Of a DNA stretch of 33,983 nt, positions 24,491 through 33,561 are shown in pieces. A program made the position numbers and the translations under genes. Within the stretch, counting starts at the first letter, position 1. Each line of letters opens with the position of its first letter. The notes below the pieces were generated by a model, which had not been told where the DNA came from, made no database searches, and saw nothing but the letters and a program-made list of their open reading frames with translations. This stretch comes from Enterobacter sp. (GTDB lineage: Bacteria > Pseudomonadota > Gammaproteobacteria > Enterobacterales > Enterobacteriaceae), in the NCBI GenBank assembly GCA_022649305.1, contig JALCNW010000048.1, positions 1-33,983 of the forward strand, written 5' to 3'.

Positions 24491-25165
24491 ATGCGCTATC
24501 CGGTAAACGTGTTTACAGGCAAGGTCAGGGACTACGACGGCAGCCGACCGAGCGCCATCGCTAAAATCCAGGTAGACGGCGAGCTCACGCTAACCGACCA
24601 TGGGCTTGTGGGCGATGAGCAGGCTGAAAAGAAAATCCACGGCGGGCCTGAGCGCGCGCTGTGCCACTATCCGCGCGAGCATTATCTTCACTGGGCGCGT
24701 GAATTCCCCGAGCAGGCAGAGTGGTTTGTTGCGCCTGCGTTTGGCGAGAATCTTTCGACCCAAGGGATGACCGAAGAAAACGTCTTTATCGGCGATATCT
24801 ATCGCTGGGGCGAGACGCTGATTCAGGTGACGCAGCCGCGCTCTCCTTGCTTCAAGCTTAACTTCCATTTTGGTATCAGCGACATGTCTGCGCAGATGCA
24901 AAAGGCCGGGAAAACCGGCTGGCTGTATCGTGTGGTACTCGGCGGGAAGGTTTCAGCGGATGCACCGCTGGAGCTGGCGTCGCGCCTGAGCGATGTCTCG
25001 GTGTACGAGGCCTGTGCAATTGCCTGGCATATGCCGTTTGATGACGATCAGTATCGTCGTTTACTGTCGGCGGCGGGGTTATCGACGAGCTGGACGAGAA
25101 CGATGCAAAAGCGGCGGATAAGCCGGGAGATCGAGGATAATTCGCGGAGATTGTGGGGGAAATAG
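24491..25165 (+). CDS. yiiM: MOSC-domain protein YiiM, molybdenum-dependent N-hydroxylated base reductase
   Basis: A 224-aa MOSC protein, same length as E. coli YiiM, known to detoxify N-hydroxylated base analogues such as 6-hydroxylaminopurine with the molybdenum cofactor. Core residues about 45-165: GDEQAEKKIHGGPERALCHYP, FGENLSTQGM, and QPRSPCFKLN carrying the probable Mo-ligand Cys. The C-terminal part (SVYEACAIAWHM, and LSAAGLSTSWTRTMQKR) is the YiiM-specific 3-alpha domain. ATG 24491 follows AAAGGAG. Convergent with cpxA, with palindromic repeat copy C between them. Confidence 0.95.
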   Translation: MRYPVNVFTGKVRDYDGSRPSAIAKIQVDGELTLTDHGLVGDEQAEKKIHGGPERALCHYPREHYLHWAREFPEQAEWFVAPAFGENLSTQGMTEENVFIGDIYRWGETLIQVTQPRSPCFKLNFHFGISDMSAQMQKAGKTGWLYRVVLGGKVSADAPLELASRLSDVSVYEACAIAWHMPFDDDQYRRLLSAAGLSTSWTRTMQKRRISREIEDNSRRLWGK

Positions 25166-25177
25166 GGGCAATCCTTA

Positions 25178-25226
25178 CCCCTCACCCTAACCCTCTCCCC
25201 ATAGGGGAGAGGGCAGTGATGAGGGG
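25178..25226. repeat. GC-rich palindromic intergenic repeat, copy C
   Basis: A 49-base palindrome (CCCCTCACCCTAACCCTCTC to GATGAGGGG, centre CCCCATAGGGG) between the convergent yiiM and cpxA stops. Same family as copies A, B and D. It may also act as the bidirectional transcription end here, since I see no other terminator. Confidence 0.85.
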
Positions 25227-25238
25227 TGGGGTGCAATA

Positions 25239-26612
25239 CTACGAACGTTTATACAACGGCAACCAGAGCGTTAACCGCAAGCCACCCAGCGGGCTGTCGT
25301 CGGCTTTCACCCAGCCGCGATGCTGCTGAATAGCGGTTTCGACAATCGCCAGACCAAGCCCCGTGCCACCTGACTCGCGATCGCGGGCTTCGTCGGTACG
25401 GTAAAATGGGCGGAAAATCTGCTCGCGGTCTTCCGGGCTGACGCCAGGACCGTCGTCATCCACGTTGATGGTGACACCGTCTTTATCGACCGAGAACGCC
25501 ACCTCAATCTTCGTGTGCGAGTAGCGCAGGGCGTTACGTACGATATTCTCCAGCGCGCTTTCCAGCGTGTTGGGGTTACCGTACAGCGGCCATGGCCCCG
25601 GCGGGAAGTTCACGGTGAACGATTTACCCATTTGCTCGGCTTCGAACGCGGCGTTGTCCAGCACCTCATGCCACAGGTGATTGGCTTTCACCGTTTCGCT
25701 CACTAGCGCATTTTTCTGCTGATTGCGCGACATCACCAGCAGATCGTTGATCATGCTGTCCAGACGATGCGCCTCCATCTCGATACGCTCCAGCTCTTTG
25801 CTTTCGCCACTGCGGCGACGCAGCAGAGCGGTACCTAACTGCAAACGTGTCAGCGGCGTGCGCAGCTCGTGAGAGATGTCCGACAGCAAACGTTGCTGTG
25901 TGGTCATCATCCGTTCGAGTGCCGTTACCATCTGGTTAAAGCTGGCTCCGGCGGCCAGGAATTCTTGCGGTCCGGCTTCCAGTTCTGGATGCTGGCGCAG
26001 ATTGCCCTGTGCCACTTCATCGGCGGCGTTTTTCAGCTTACGTGCGGGTTTCGCCAGGCTCCACGCCAGCCATAACAGCAGCGGTGAACTCAGCAACATT
26101 GTGACAATCAGCAACAGCAGCGGACGGTCAAACAGTAGGTTGATAAAGTCGGTCTGGGAACTGCTTGCCGGTCGAATCAGATAGAGTTGGTAATTATCTT
26201 CCCCATCCTTGATGGAGAATGGCCCGACCATTTCTACCCGACCGTACTTTTTCTTCTGCGGATGATCGGCGTTATCTGCCTGACCAATAAAGTTACGAAT
26301 AACCTGCATTTCATTGCGTTCCGCACCGATCACGCGCCCTTCGCTGGTGACCAGCAGCAGGCGTTGTCCGGGCGGTGCCCACTTGTCGATAGCGCGAAAC
26401 AGCCTGCGCCACCACATCAAATCATTGGGCGGATCGTTTGCCAGTTCTGCTTCTACGTGCTGTTCGATCATCACGCCCTGACGTTGCTCGCTGTCGAGAA
26501 GCTCCGTCATCTGGCGTGAGTCGAGTTTTGGCAACATCAAAACCAACATTAAAACCAGTGCCAGCGTCAGCCAAAAAATGGCGAAAATGCGGGCGGTTAA
26601 GCTGCCTATCAT
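25239..26612 (-). CDS. cpxA: Envelope-stress sensor histidine kinase CpxA
   Basis: A 457-aa inner-membrane kinase/phosphatase of the Cpx system, sensing misfolded envelope proteins. Transmembrane helix 1 is about 8-28, the periplasmic sensor 29-163, helix 2 about 164-186, then HAMP, DHp and catalytic domains. Phospho-acceptor H248 is in SDISHELRTPLTRL. The N box (ALENIVRNALRYS), G1 (DDGPGVS) and G2 (GGTGLGLAIVE) are intact. Same length as E. coli. The ATG (26610-26612) overlaps the cpxR stop as ATGA, so kinase and regulator are translationally coupled. Confidence 0.98.
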   Translation of the reverse strand: MIGSLTARIFAIFWLTLALVLMLVLMLPKLDSRQMTELLDSEQRQGVMIEQHVEAELANDPPNDLMWWRRLFRAIDKWAPPGQRLLLVTSEGRVIGAERNEMQVIRNFIGQADNADHPQKKKYGRVEMVGPFSIKDGEDNYQLYLIRPASSSQTDFINLLFDRPLLLLIVTMLLSSPLLLWLAWSLAKPARKLKNAADEVAQGNLRQHPELEAGPQEFLAAGASFNQMVTALERMMTTQQRLLSDISHELRTPLTRLQLGTALLRRRSGESKELERIEMEAHRLDSMINDLLVMSRNQQKNALVSETVKANHLWHEVLDNAAFEAEQMGKSFTVNFPPGPWPLYGNPNTLESALENIVRNALRYSHTKIEVAFSVDKDGVTINVDDDGPGVSPEDREQIFRPFYRTDEARDRESGGTGLGLAIVETAIQQHRGWVKADDSPLGGLRLTLWLPLYKRS

Positions 26613-27307
26613 GAAGCGGAAACCATCAGATAACCGCGACCACGTAGGGTTTTAAACCATGGGTGACCGTCTTTGCGCTCCGGCAGCTTACGGCGCAGGT
26701 TAGAGATGTGCATGTCGATAGCGCGGTCAAACGGCGTAAGACGTTTACCCAGCACTTCCTGGCTTAAGTGTTCACGCGATACCACCTGGCCGAGATGCTG
26801 CGCCAGCAGATAAAGCAGGGTGAACTCGGTGCCGGTTAATTCCAGCGTCACGCCATCAAAGCTCGCTTCCTGACGACCCGGGTTCAGGCTCAGAGAGTCC
26901 ACTTCCAGCGTCGGAGAACTGTTGTCGCTGTTCTGCTGCTGCTCGCTCCAGTGGGAACGACGCAAGATGGCGCGAATACGGGCAACCAGTTCACGATCGT
27001 TAAACGGCTTAGGTAAATAGTCATCGGCACCCAGCTCAAGGCCGAGTACGCGATCCAGTTCGCTGCCGCGTGCGGTCAGCATAATCACAGGTGTCTGGTG
27101 TGTCTGGCGTAACTCTTTGAGCGTATCGATACCGTTTTTCTTCGGCATCATTACGTCGAGCAAAAGTAAATCGATGCTGTCGTCAAGGAGACTTAGCGCC
27201 TGTTCCCCATCATGGGCAACAAGAACGTCGAAACCTTCCATGTCGAGCAATTCCTTTAAAAGGGAAGTGAGCTCTCGGTCATCATCTACTAACAGGATTT
27301 TATTCAT
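26609..27307 (-). CDS. cpxR: Envelope-stress response regulator CpxR
   Basis: A 232-aa OmpR-type response regulator activated by CpxA. The receiver domain has acidic D8-D10, phospho-acceptor D51 (LLLLDVMMPKKNG), the Thr/Lys switch (MLTARGSE, and YLPKPFNDREL). The winged-helix DNA-binding domain ends FKTLRGRGYLMV. Same length as E. coli. First gene of cpxRA, divergent from its target cpxP; a GTAAA-N5-GTAAA box lies 56 bases upstream of its ATG on the same strand, fitting autoregulation. Confidence 0.98.
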   Translation of the reverse strand: MNKILLVDDDRELTSLLKELLDMEGFDVLVAHDGEQALSLLDDSIDLLLLDVMMPKKNGIDTLKELRQTHQTPVIMLTARGSELDRVLGLELGADDYLPKPFNDRELVARIRAILRRSHWSEQQQNSDNSSPTLEVDSLSLNPGRQEASFDGVTLELTGTEFTLLYLLAQHLGQVVSREHLSQEVLGKRLTPFDRAIDMHISNLRRKLPERKDGHPWFKTLRGRGYLMVSAS

Positions 27308-27362
27308 TGTTTAAATACCTCCGAGGCAGAAATTACGACATCAAGGCTATCTAATCCATGAC

Positions 27363-27377
27363 TTTACGTTGTTTTAC
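27363..27377 (-). promoter_or_regulatory. CpxR box between cpxR and cpxP
   Basis: GTAAA-ACAAC-GTAAA on the minus strand is a perfect GTAAA-N5-GTAAA CpxR site, placed between the divergent cpxRA and cpxP genes as expected for control of both. E. coli cpxP has further boxes; I saw only this perfect one. Confidence 0.85.
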
Positions 27378-27456
27378 ACCCCCTGACGCATGTTTGCAGC
27401 CCGTATCGTAATCTGTCTTCGTTGAATCGCGATACCAAATAATGTGGGAGCAAGTG

Positions 27457-27957
27457 ATGCGCAAAGTTACCGCTGCCGTCATGGCCTCAACACTGGCGTT
27501 TAGTACTCTAAGCCAGGCTGCTGGAGTCATCACCGGCGATAACGGGTCCTCAGCAGAGGGCATTACGCAGCAAAGTGTTCAGGGCCACATGTTTGACGGC
27601 ATAAGTTTAACCGAACATCAGCGTCAACAGCTGAGAGATCTGATGCACAGGGCACGACACGATCGACTCCCTGTTAATGTTAGCGAAATGGAGACAATGC
27701 ATCGCCTTGTCACCGCAGAAAATTTTGACGAAAGCGCAGTGCGCGATCAGGCAGAAAAGATGGCACAGGAGCAGGTTGCTCGCCAGGTCGAAATGGCCAG
27801 AGTTCGCAACCAAATGTACCATCTGTTATCGCCCGAGCAGCAAGCGGTTTTGAACCAGAAACACCAGCAACGAATGGACCAGTTGCGTGAAGTTGCAAAG
27901 ATGCAGCAAAGCTCCGAGATGAAGATTTTCAGTAGCAATACCCGAAGTCCCCAGTAG
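27457..27957 (+). CDS. cpxP: Periplasmic Cpx inhibitor/chaperone CpxP
   Basis: A 166-aa periplasmic protein that damps CpxA signalling and binds misfolded proteins for DegP. The Sec signal is residues 1-22 ([13 protein letters not shown], cut after SQAA). Two LTXXQ-type repeats ([10 protein letters not shown] and LSPEQQAV) identify the CpxP/Spy family. ATG 27457, with GGGAG upstream, gives the E. coli length; a five-residue N-terminal extension is not chosen. The first 25 or so mature residues differ from E. coli, while the helical core is well kept. Followed by a strong terminator. Confidence 0.95.
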   Translation: MRKVTAAVMASTLAFSTLSQAAGVITGDNGSSAEGITQQSVQGHMFDGISLTEHQRQQLRDLMHRARHDRLPVNVSEMETMHRLVTAENFDESAVRDQAEKMAQEQVARQVEMARVRNQMYHLLSPEQQAVLNQKHQQRMDQLREVAKMQQSSEMKIFSSNTRSPQ

Positions 27958-27995
27958 ACCCTGTTTTTCCTTGCCATAGACACCATCCCTGTCTT

Positions 27996-28022
27996 CCCCC
28001 ACATGATGTGGGGGTTTTTTTT
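27996..28022 (+). terminator. cpxP rho-independent terminator
   Basis: CCCCCACA-TGA-TGTGGGGG is a perfect 8-bp stem followed by eight T. In E. coli the cpxP 3' end yields the small RNA CpxQ ending at such a terminator, so a CpxQ-like RNA could end here; its 5' end was not mapped. Confidence 0.93.
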
Positions 28023-28111
28023 GCCCTTCATTCAAGTTTGTTAACCGTTTATTCATCCTTTGACTCCTGATGCATCCGTTATACTAGCGGCAGGGCATGA
28101 CGGGAGTGTTT

Positions 28112-29017
28112 ATGAATCAATCCTATGGACGGCTGGTTAGCCGTGCCGCAATCGCTGCGACGGTCATGGCGTCGTGTTTACTGATCATTAAAATTTTCGC
28201 ATGGTGGTACACCGGTTCCGTCAGTATTCTGGCCGCGCTGGTGGATTCGCTTGTCGATATCGCCGCTTCGCTGACCAACCTGCTGGTGGTGCGTTACTCT
28301 CTTCAACCCGCTGATGAAGAGCACACGTTTGGTCATGGCAAAGCGGAATCGCTGGCGGCGCTGGCGCAAAGCATGTTTATTTCTGGCTCCGCGCTGTTCC
28401 TCTTTTTGACCGGTATTCAGCATTTGGCTTCGCCGACGCCAATGAAAGATCCCGGCGTCGGTGTCATTGTGACCATTATCGCGCTTATAAGCACAATCGT
28501 TCTTGTAACGTTCCAGCGCTGGGTGGTTCGCAAAACGCAAAGCCAGGCGGTACGGGCAGATATGCTTCATTATCAGTCTGATGTTATGATGAATGGTGCG
28601 ATTCTTATTGCGCTAGGACTGGCCTGGTATGGCTGGCATCGCGCCGACGCGTTATTTGCGTTAGGGATTGGGATCTATATTTTATATAGCGCCCTGCGTA
28701 TGGGGTATGAAGCGGTGCAATCGCTTCTGGACCGCGCGCTTCCTGATGCAGAACGTCTCGAAATCTTTGAAATTGTGACCTCCTGGCCCGGCGTCAGCGG
28801 CGCTCACGATCTTCGTACGCGGCAGTCAGGGCCGACCCGTTTTATTCAGATTCATTTAGAAATGGAAGATAATTTGCCGCTCGTTCAGGCTCACTTAGTG
28901 GCTGAACAGGTTGAGCAGGCAATTCTGCGACGTTTTCCGGGTTCTGATGTGATTATCCATCAGGATCCCTGTTCCGTTGTTCCCAAGGAAGGCAAAGGAC
29001 ATTTTGAGCTTTCGTAA
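28112..29017 (+). CDS. fieF: Ferrous-iron/zinc cation efflux pump FieF
   Basis: A 301-aa cation diffusion facilitator of the inner membrane exporting Fe2+ and Zn2+ by proton antiport. ATG 28112 gives [14 protein letters not shown] as in E. coli (300 aa). The transport-site residues are in [10 protein letters not shown] (helix 2) and [11 protein letters not shown] (helix 5). [14 protein letters not shown] is the interface site, and the cytoplasmic domain has HDLRTRQSG and [10 protein letters not shown] with [14 protein letters not shown] (28080-28085) upstream is a possible -10. The five-residue upstream extension lacks a better ribosome-binding site. Confidence 0.96.
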   Translation: MNQSYGRLVSRAAIAATVMASCLLIIKIFAWWYTGSVSILAALVDSLVDIAASLTNLLVVRYSLQPADEEHTFGHGKAESLAALAQSMFISGSALFLFLTGIQHLASPTPMKDPGVGVIVTIIALISTIVLVTFQRWVVRKTQSQAVRADMLHYQSDVMMNGAILIALGLAWYGWHRADALFALGIGIYILYSALRMGYEAVQSLLDRALPDAERLEIFEIVTSWPGVSGAHDLRTRQSGPTRFIQIHLEMEDNLPLVQAHLVAEQVEQAILRRFPGSDVIIHQDPCSVVPKEGKGHFELS

Positions 29018-29080
29018 TTCGTTGTAAAAAAGTGAGCCAGGCCAGCATTTTGTGGATAAATTACCACCATTAGGGCTGAC

Positions 29081-29114
29081 CTGAATCAATTCAGCTGGAA
29101 GTGGTTGATATACT
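29081..29114 (+). promoter_or_regulatory. pfkA promoter with Cra (FruR) site
   Basis: CTGAATCAATTCAG (29081-29094) is a near-palindromic Cra-type site, and TATACT (29109-29114) is a good -10. Both resemble the E. coli pfkA promoter, where Cra represses glycolytic pfkA. The -35 is weak. Confidence 0.75.
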
Positions 29115-29191
29115 ATTTGCAGTATTGGTTGGTTGAATAGACGTCTTCCGGCAACAGATTTCATTTTGCATTCCTAAGTTCAGAGGTAGTC

Positions 29192-30154
29192 ATGATTAAG
29201 AAAATCGGTGTGTTGACAAGCGGCGGTGATGCGCCAGGCATGAACGCGGCAATTCGTGGGGTTGTTCGTGCAGCGTTGACGGAAGGTCTGGAAATTTTTG
29301 GCGTATACGACGGCTACCTGGGTCTGTATGAAGACCGTATGGTTCAGCTCGATCGCTACAGCGTATCTGACATGATTAACCGTGGTGGTACCTTCCTGGG
29401 TTCCGCGCGCTTCCCGGAATTCCGCGAAGAGCACATCCGCCAGGTAGCTATCGAAAACATGAAGAAACGCGGCCTGGACGCGCTCGTCGTTATCGGCGGT
29501 GACGGTTCTTATATGGGCGCAAAACGTCTGACTGAAATGGGCTTCCCCTGTATCGGTCTGCCAGGCACCATCGACAACGACATCAAAGGCACCGATTACA
29601 CCATCGGCTTCTTTACCGCGTTGGGTACTGTTGTTGAAGCGATTGACCGTTTGCGTGACACCTCTTCTTCTCACCAGCGTATCTCCATCGTTGAAGTGAT
29701 GGGCCGCTATTGTGGCGATCTGACTCTGGCGGCGGCCATTGCAGGCGGCTGTGAGTTTATCGTGGTGCCAGAAGTCGAATTCAGTCGTGAAGACCTGGTT
29801 AACGAAATCAAAGCCGGTATCGCGAAAGGTAAGAAACACGCCATCGTCGCCATTACCGAGCACATCTGCGATGTGGACGAGCTGGCGAAGTACATCGAAA
29901 CTGAAACCAAACGCGAAACGCGTGCGACCGTACTGGGCCATATCCAGCGCGGCGGTTCCCCAGGTCCTTACGACCGTATCCTCGCCTCCCGTATGGGCGC
30001 TTACGCTATCGATCTGCTGTTGCAGGGTCACGGCGGTCGCTGCGTCGGTATTCAGAACGAAAAACTGGTTCACCATGACATCGTTGACGCCATTGAAAGC
30101 ATGAAGCGTCCGTTCAAAGGTGACTGGCTGGACTGCGCGAAAAAACTGTACTAA
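29192..30154 (+). CDS. pfkA: 6-phosphofructokinase I
   Basis: ATP-dependent phosphorylation of fructose-6-phosphate, the main committed step of glycolysis. It is 320 aa, same as E. coli. ATP site [15 protein letters not shown] (near 9-23) and GGDGSYMGA, the catalytic Asp in [12 protein letters not shown], effector and substrate residues in MGRYCGD, and HIQRGGSP are all present. GAGGTAGTCATG gives the start. Codon use is strongly biased to optimal codons, as for highly expressed genes. A long antisense ORF covers it and is a composition artefact. Confidence 0.98.
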
Positions 30155-30162
30155 TCCCTCTC

Positions 30163-30190
30163 GCCCTCTTCTCAACGGAGAGGGCTTTTT
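30163..30190 (+). terminator. pfkA rho-independent terminator
   Basis: GCCCTCT and AGAGGGC pair around a 9-base loop and are followed by TTTTTATT, 9 bases after the stop. Confidence 0.88.
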
Positions 30191-30289
30191 ATTCCACTCA
30201 GTTATAGCCAATCTTTTTTTATTCTTTAATCATTGGTTCGCTTTCTGGCACGCTGCATTCATCAAAACACTACATAAGAGAGCTGGGCG

Positions 30290-31279
30290 ATGAATAAATG
30301 GGGCGTGGGCTTAACGTTATTGCTGGCATCGACCAGCGTTCTGGCTAAAGACATCCAGTTACTGAACGTGTCGTACGATCCGACGCGTGAGCTTTACGAT
30401 CAATACAACAAGGCTTTTGCGGCGCACTGGAAGCAGGAAACCGGCGATAACGTCGTGATTCGTCAGTCGCACGGCGGCTCCGGCAAACAGGCGACGTCCG
30501 TCATCAACGGTATTGAAGCCGATGTGGTGACACTGGCGCTGGCCTACGACGTGGATGCCATTGCTGAGCGTGGCCGTATTGATAAGAACTGGATTAAACG
30601 CCTGCCGGATAACTCCGCGCCGTACACGTCCACCATCGTTTTCCTGGTGCGCAAAGGCAACCCGAAACAAATTCATGACTGGAACGATCTGATTAAACCG
30701 GGCGTTTCCGTGATCACGCCGAACCCGAAAAGCTCCGGCGGCGCACGCTGGAACTATCTGGCGGCCTGGGGCTATGCGCTGCACCATAACAACGGTGACC
30801 AGGCGAAAGCACAGGAGTTCGTCAAATCACTGTTCAAAAACGTTGAGGTACTCGACTCTGGCGCTCGCGGTGCAACCAATACGTTCGTCGAACGTGGTAT
30901 CGGTGACGTGCTGATTGCGTGGGAAAACGAAGCCCTGCTGGCAACTCACGAACTGGACAAAGATAAGTTCGAAATCGTCACGCCGAGCGAATCTATCCTC
31001 GCGGAGCCAACCGTTTCTATCGTCGACAAAGTCGTCGAGAAGAAAGACACCAAAACGGTGGCTGAAGCTTACCTGAAATATCTCTACTCTCCAGAAGGCC
31101 AGGAAATCGCCGCGAAGAACTTCTATCGTCCGCGCGACCCGGCTGTGGCGAAGAAGTATGACAGCGCGTTCCCGAAACTGAAGCTGTTCACCATTGACGA
31201 AGAGTTTGGCGGCTGGGCGAAAGCGCAGAAAGAGCACTTCTCAAACGGCGGTACTTTCGACCAGATCAGCAAACGTTAA
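30290..31279 (+). CDS. sbp: Periplasmic sulfate-binding protein
   Basis: A 329-aa periplasmic binding protein delivering sulfate to the CysTWA importer (encoded elsewhere). Signal peptide residues 1-19 (cut after SVLA), mature start [17 protein letters not shown], the typical Sbp/CysP opening. [27 protein letters not shown] and [17 protein letters not shown] carry the sulfate-binding Ser/Gly contacts. Same length as E. coli. The AGAGAGCTGGGCG leader gives a modest ribosome-binding site. CysB control is known in E. coli, but I did not identify a site. Confidence 0.97.
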   Translation: MNKWGVGLTLLLASTSVLAKDIQLLNVSYDPTRELYDQYNKAFAAHWKQETGDNVVIRQSHGGSGKQATSVINGIEADVVTLALAYDVDAIAERGRIDKNWIKRLPDNSAPYTSTIVFLVRKGNPKQIHDWNDLIKPGVSVITPNPKSSGGARWNYLAAWGYALHHNNGDQAKAQEFVKSLFKNVEVLDSGARGATNTFVERGIGDVLIAWENEALLATHELDKDKFEIVTPSESILAEPTVSIVDKVVEKKDTKTVAEAYLKYLYSPEGQEIAAKNFYRPRDPAVAKKYDSAFPKLKLFTIDEEFGGWAKAQKEHFSNGGTFDQISKR

Positions 31280-31304
31280 GCGATTTAAAAAGCATGATAC
31301 GAAG

Positions 31305-31334
31305 ACCCGGCGTGAGAAATCCGCCGGGTTTTTT
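31305..31334 (+). terminator. sbp rho-independent terminator
   Basis: ACCCGGCG and CGCCGGGT form a perfect 8-bp stem with a 9-base loop, followed by a T-run, 25 bases after the sbp stop. Confidence 0.9.
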
Positions 31335-31387
31335 ATTTGGTCATCATTTTGCGTTACTCTTTCGCTTCAACTGGATACAGGGAACGC

Positions 31388-32134
31388 ATGATGAAAAAGA
31401 TAATCGTACTGGCGCTGGTCGTCATCGCGGCTGCGGCGGGCGGCTGGTATTGGATGAAGGCCGGTAATCCGGATGCGTTGCGCCATATCGTTCTCGAACA
31501 GTGCCTGCCTAATCAGCAGCAAAACCGCAATCCTGCACCCTGTGCGCAGGTAAAACCTGACGCAGGCTACGTGGTATTTAAAGACCGCAACGGACCATTG
31601 CAGTATTTGCTGATGCCGACTTACCGCATCAACGGCACCGAAAGCCCGCTGCTGACCGAGCCGCAAACGCCCAACTTCTTCTGGCTGGCGTGGCAGTCGC
31701 GCAATTTTATGAGCATGAAGCGCGGCTCTGAAGTGCCTGACAGCGCGGTGTCACTCACCATCAACTCCCCCGCCGGACGTACGCAGAATCACTTCCATAT
31801 TCATATTTCATGCTTACGTGCGAACGTGCGGCAGAAGCTGGATGCAAATCAGGGGAAAATCGGTACCCAGTGGCTACCGTTTCCGGGCGGGCTGCAAGGG
31901 CATGAGTACCTGGCGCGGCGGGTGACTGAAAACGAGCTGGTGCAGCGCAGTCCCTTTATGATGTTGGCACAAGAGCTACCGGAAGCGCGCGACCACATGG
32001 GGCGTTTTGCGCTGGCGATGGCGCAGCAGTCTGACGGCTCGTTTATATTGCTGGCGACCGAGCGTAATTTGCTGATGCTGAATCGTGCCTCCGCTGAGGA
32101 ATTGCAGGATCATCAATGCGATATCCTGAATTGA
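31388..32134 (+). CDS. cdh: CDP-diacylglycerol diphosphatase
   Basis: Hydrolyses CDP-diacylglycerol to CMP and phosphatidate; inner-membrane anchored by the N-terminal helix (residues about 5-23). The HIT-like core is [11 protein letters not shown], with the His-x-His-x-His triad; [17 protein letters not shown] and [18 protein letters not shown] are highly conserved with E. coli Cdh (251 aa). Adjacent ATGs at 31388 and 31391 give 248 or 247 aa; AGGGA upstream sits 5 or 8 bases away, so the second is equally plausible. Located between sbp and tpiA as in E. coli, but here a permease gene lies between cdh and tpiA. Confidence 0.94.
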   Translation: MMKKIIVLALVVIAAAAGGWYWMKAGNPDALRHIVLEQCLPNQQQNRNPAPCAQVKPDAGYVVFKDRNGPLQYLLMPTYRINGTESPLLTEPQTPNFFWLAWQSRNFMSMKRGSEVPDSAVSLTINSPAGRTQNHFHIHISCLRANVRQKLDANQGKIGTQWLPFPGGLQGHEYLARRVTENELVQRSPFMMLAQELPEARDHMGRFALAMAQQSDGSFILLATERNLLMLNRASAEELQDHQCDILN

Positions 32135-32207
32135 CCCCACCATAAATAGCGTTTACTCGTACTGCCTGTCGCCGTAGACTTGCTGAAAAAATCTACAGGA
32201 GACAGGT

Positions 32208-33512
32208 ATGTCGCTCTGGTTGACTCACCCTCTGTTCCTGCCCTCACTCATTGTCGGCATCACCATCGTGCTGTGGGCAACCTCGCTCCTGCCGGAGTTT
32301 CTTACCGCACTGCTGTTCTTTACGGCGGCGATGATCGCCAAAATTGCGCCAGCGGAGGTGATTTTTGGTGGCTTTGCGTCATCGGCATTCTGGCTGGTAT
32401 TTAGCGGTTTTGTACTCGGCATGGCGATCCGCAAAACCGGGCTGGCGGACAGGGCAGCGCGAGCGCTATCGGCAAAGCTCACCGACTCCTGGGTACTGAT
32501 GGTCGCAAGCGTGGTTCTCCTGAGTTATGCCCTGGCGTTTGTGATGCCCTCGAACATGGGGCGTATCGCGCTGCTGATGCCGATTGTGGCGGCGATGGCG
32601 AAAAGGGCCAGCATTCCCGACGGATCGCGGGCGTGGTATGGCCTGGCGTTGGCCGTGGGGTTTGGGACTTTCCAGCTTTCGGCCACCATACTTCCCGCCA
32701 ACGTGCCCAATCTGGTGATGAGCGGCGCGGCGGAAGGGTCCTACGGCATCCACCTGAGCTATGTCCCTTATTTGCTGTTGCACACGCCGGTGTTAGGCAT
32801 CCTGAAAGGATTAATTCTGATTGGCCTGATTTGCTGGTTATTCCCCGGCTCACCGAAACATCCACAGGAGCTTTCCCCAACAGAACCGATGGGCCGCGAT
32901 GAGAAGCGTCTCGCCTGGTTGCTGGCCGTTGTGCTGGTGATGTGGGTGACGGAGAGCTGGCACGGCATTGGTCCGGCCTGGACGGGGCTTGCCGCGTCGT
33001 TGGTGGTGATGCTGCCGCGCGTGGGGTTTATCACCGGAGAGGAGTTTTCGACGGGCGTGAATATGCGCACCTGTATTTACGTGGCGGGCATTCTGGGGCT
33101 GGCGATTACCGTCACGCAAACCGGGATTGGAAGCGCGGTAGGCGAAGCGTTACTCCAGCTTATGCCGCTGGATGCGGATAAGCCCTTTACCAGTTTCCTG
33201 GCGCTGACCGGCATCACCACGGCACTCAACTTCATCATGACCGCGAACGGGGTACCGGCGCTATATACCACGCTGGCGCAAAGCTTCTCGGACGCCACCG
33301 GTTTTCCGCTGCTGTCGGTGATTATGATTCAGGTGCTGGGTTACTCCACGCCGCTGCTGCCTTATCAGGCGTCGCCGATTGTGGTCGCGATGGGACTCGG
33401 AAAGGTGCCTGCAAGGGCGGGAATGCTGCTGTGTCTGGCGCTGGCGGTCGCGACCTATCTGGTGCTTTTGCCGCTGGATTATTTGTGGTTTAGCGTATTG
33501 GGTAAATTGTAG
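32208..33512 (+). CDS. DASS/SLC13-type anion permease, substrate unknown
   Basis: A 434-aa inner-membrane protein with about 11-12 helices, of the divalent anion:Na+ symporter (DASS/SLC13, related to CitT and ArsB/NhaD) superfamily. ALAFVMPSNMGRIALLMPIVAA (about 105-126) and ALNFIMTANGVPALYTTLA (about 343-361) look like the two inverted-repeat substrate/cation loops, each with an Asn-rich hairpin (PSNMGR, TANGVP). Known members carry di- or tricarboxylates or sulfate, but the usual SNT motif is altered, so no substrate is assigned. ACAGGAGACAGGT gives a strong ribosome-binding site. Not present between cdh and tpiA in E. coli K-12; convergent with tpiA. Confidence 0.82.
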   Translation: MSLWLTHPLFLPSLIVGITIVLWATSLLPEFLTALLFFTAAMIAKIAPAEVIFGGFASSAFWLVFSGFVLGMAIRKTGLADRAARALSAKLTDSWVLMVASVVLLSYALAFVMPSNMGRIALLMPIVAAMAKRASIPDGSRAWYGLALAVGFGTFQLSATILPANVPNLVMSGAAEGSYGIHLSYVPYLLLHTPVLGILKGLILIGLICWLFPGSPKHPQELSPTEPMGRDEKRLAWLLAVVLVMWVTESWHGIGPAWTGLAASLVVMLPRVGFITGEEFSTGVNMRTCIYVAGILGLAITVTQTGIGSAVGEALLQLMPLDADKPFTSFLALTGITTALNFIMTANGVPALYTTLAQSFSDATGFPLLSVIMIQVLGYSTPLLPYQASPIVVAMGLGKVPARAGMLLCLALAVATYLVLLPLDYLWFSVLGKL

Positions 33513-33528
33513 GTCAGTGCGGTCTGTT

Positions 33529-33551
33529 CCCTCTCCCTGTAGGGGAGAGGG
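33529..33551. repeat. Short copy D of the palindromic repeat, possible bidirectional terminator
   Basis: CCCTCTCCC-TGTA-GGGGAGAGGG forms a 9-bp stem equal to the inner part of copies A-C, without their outer CCCTCACCC arms. It sits between the convergent permease and tpiA stops, where it may end both transcripts. Confidence 0.75.
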
Positions 33552-33561
33552 ATGAAGGCGA

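Noticed and set aside
29180..30211. 343-aa minus-strand ORF over pfkA
   Set aside because: Antisense open frame produced by biased codon use of a highly expressed gene; no family resemblance.
12101..33551. CRISPR-like or IS-derived nature of the four palindromic repeats
   Set aside because: Copies are kilobases apart, palindromic and without regular spacers, terminal duplications or transposase.
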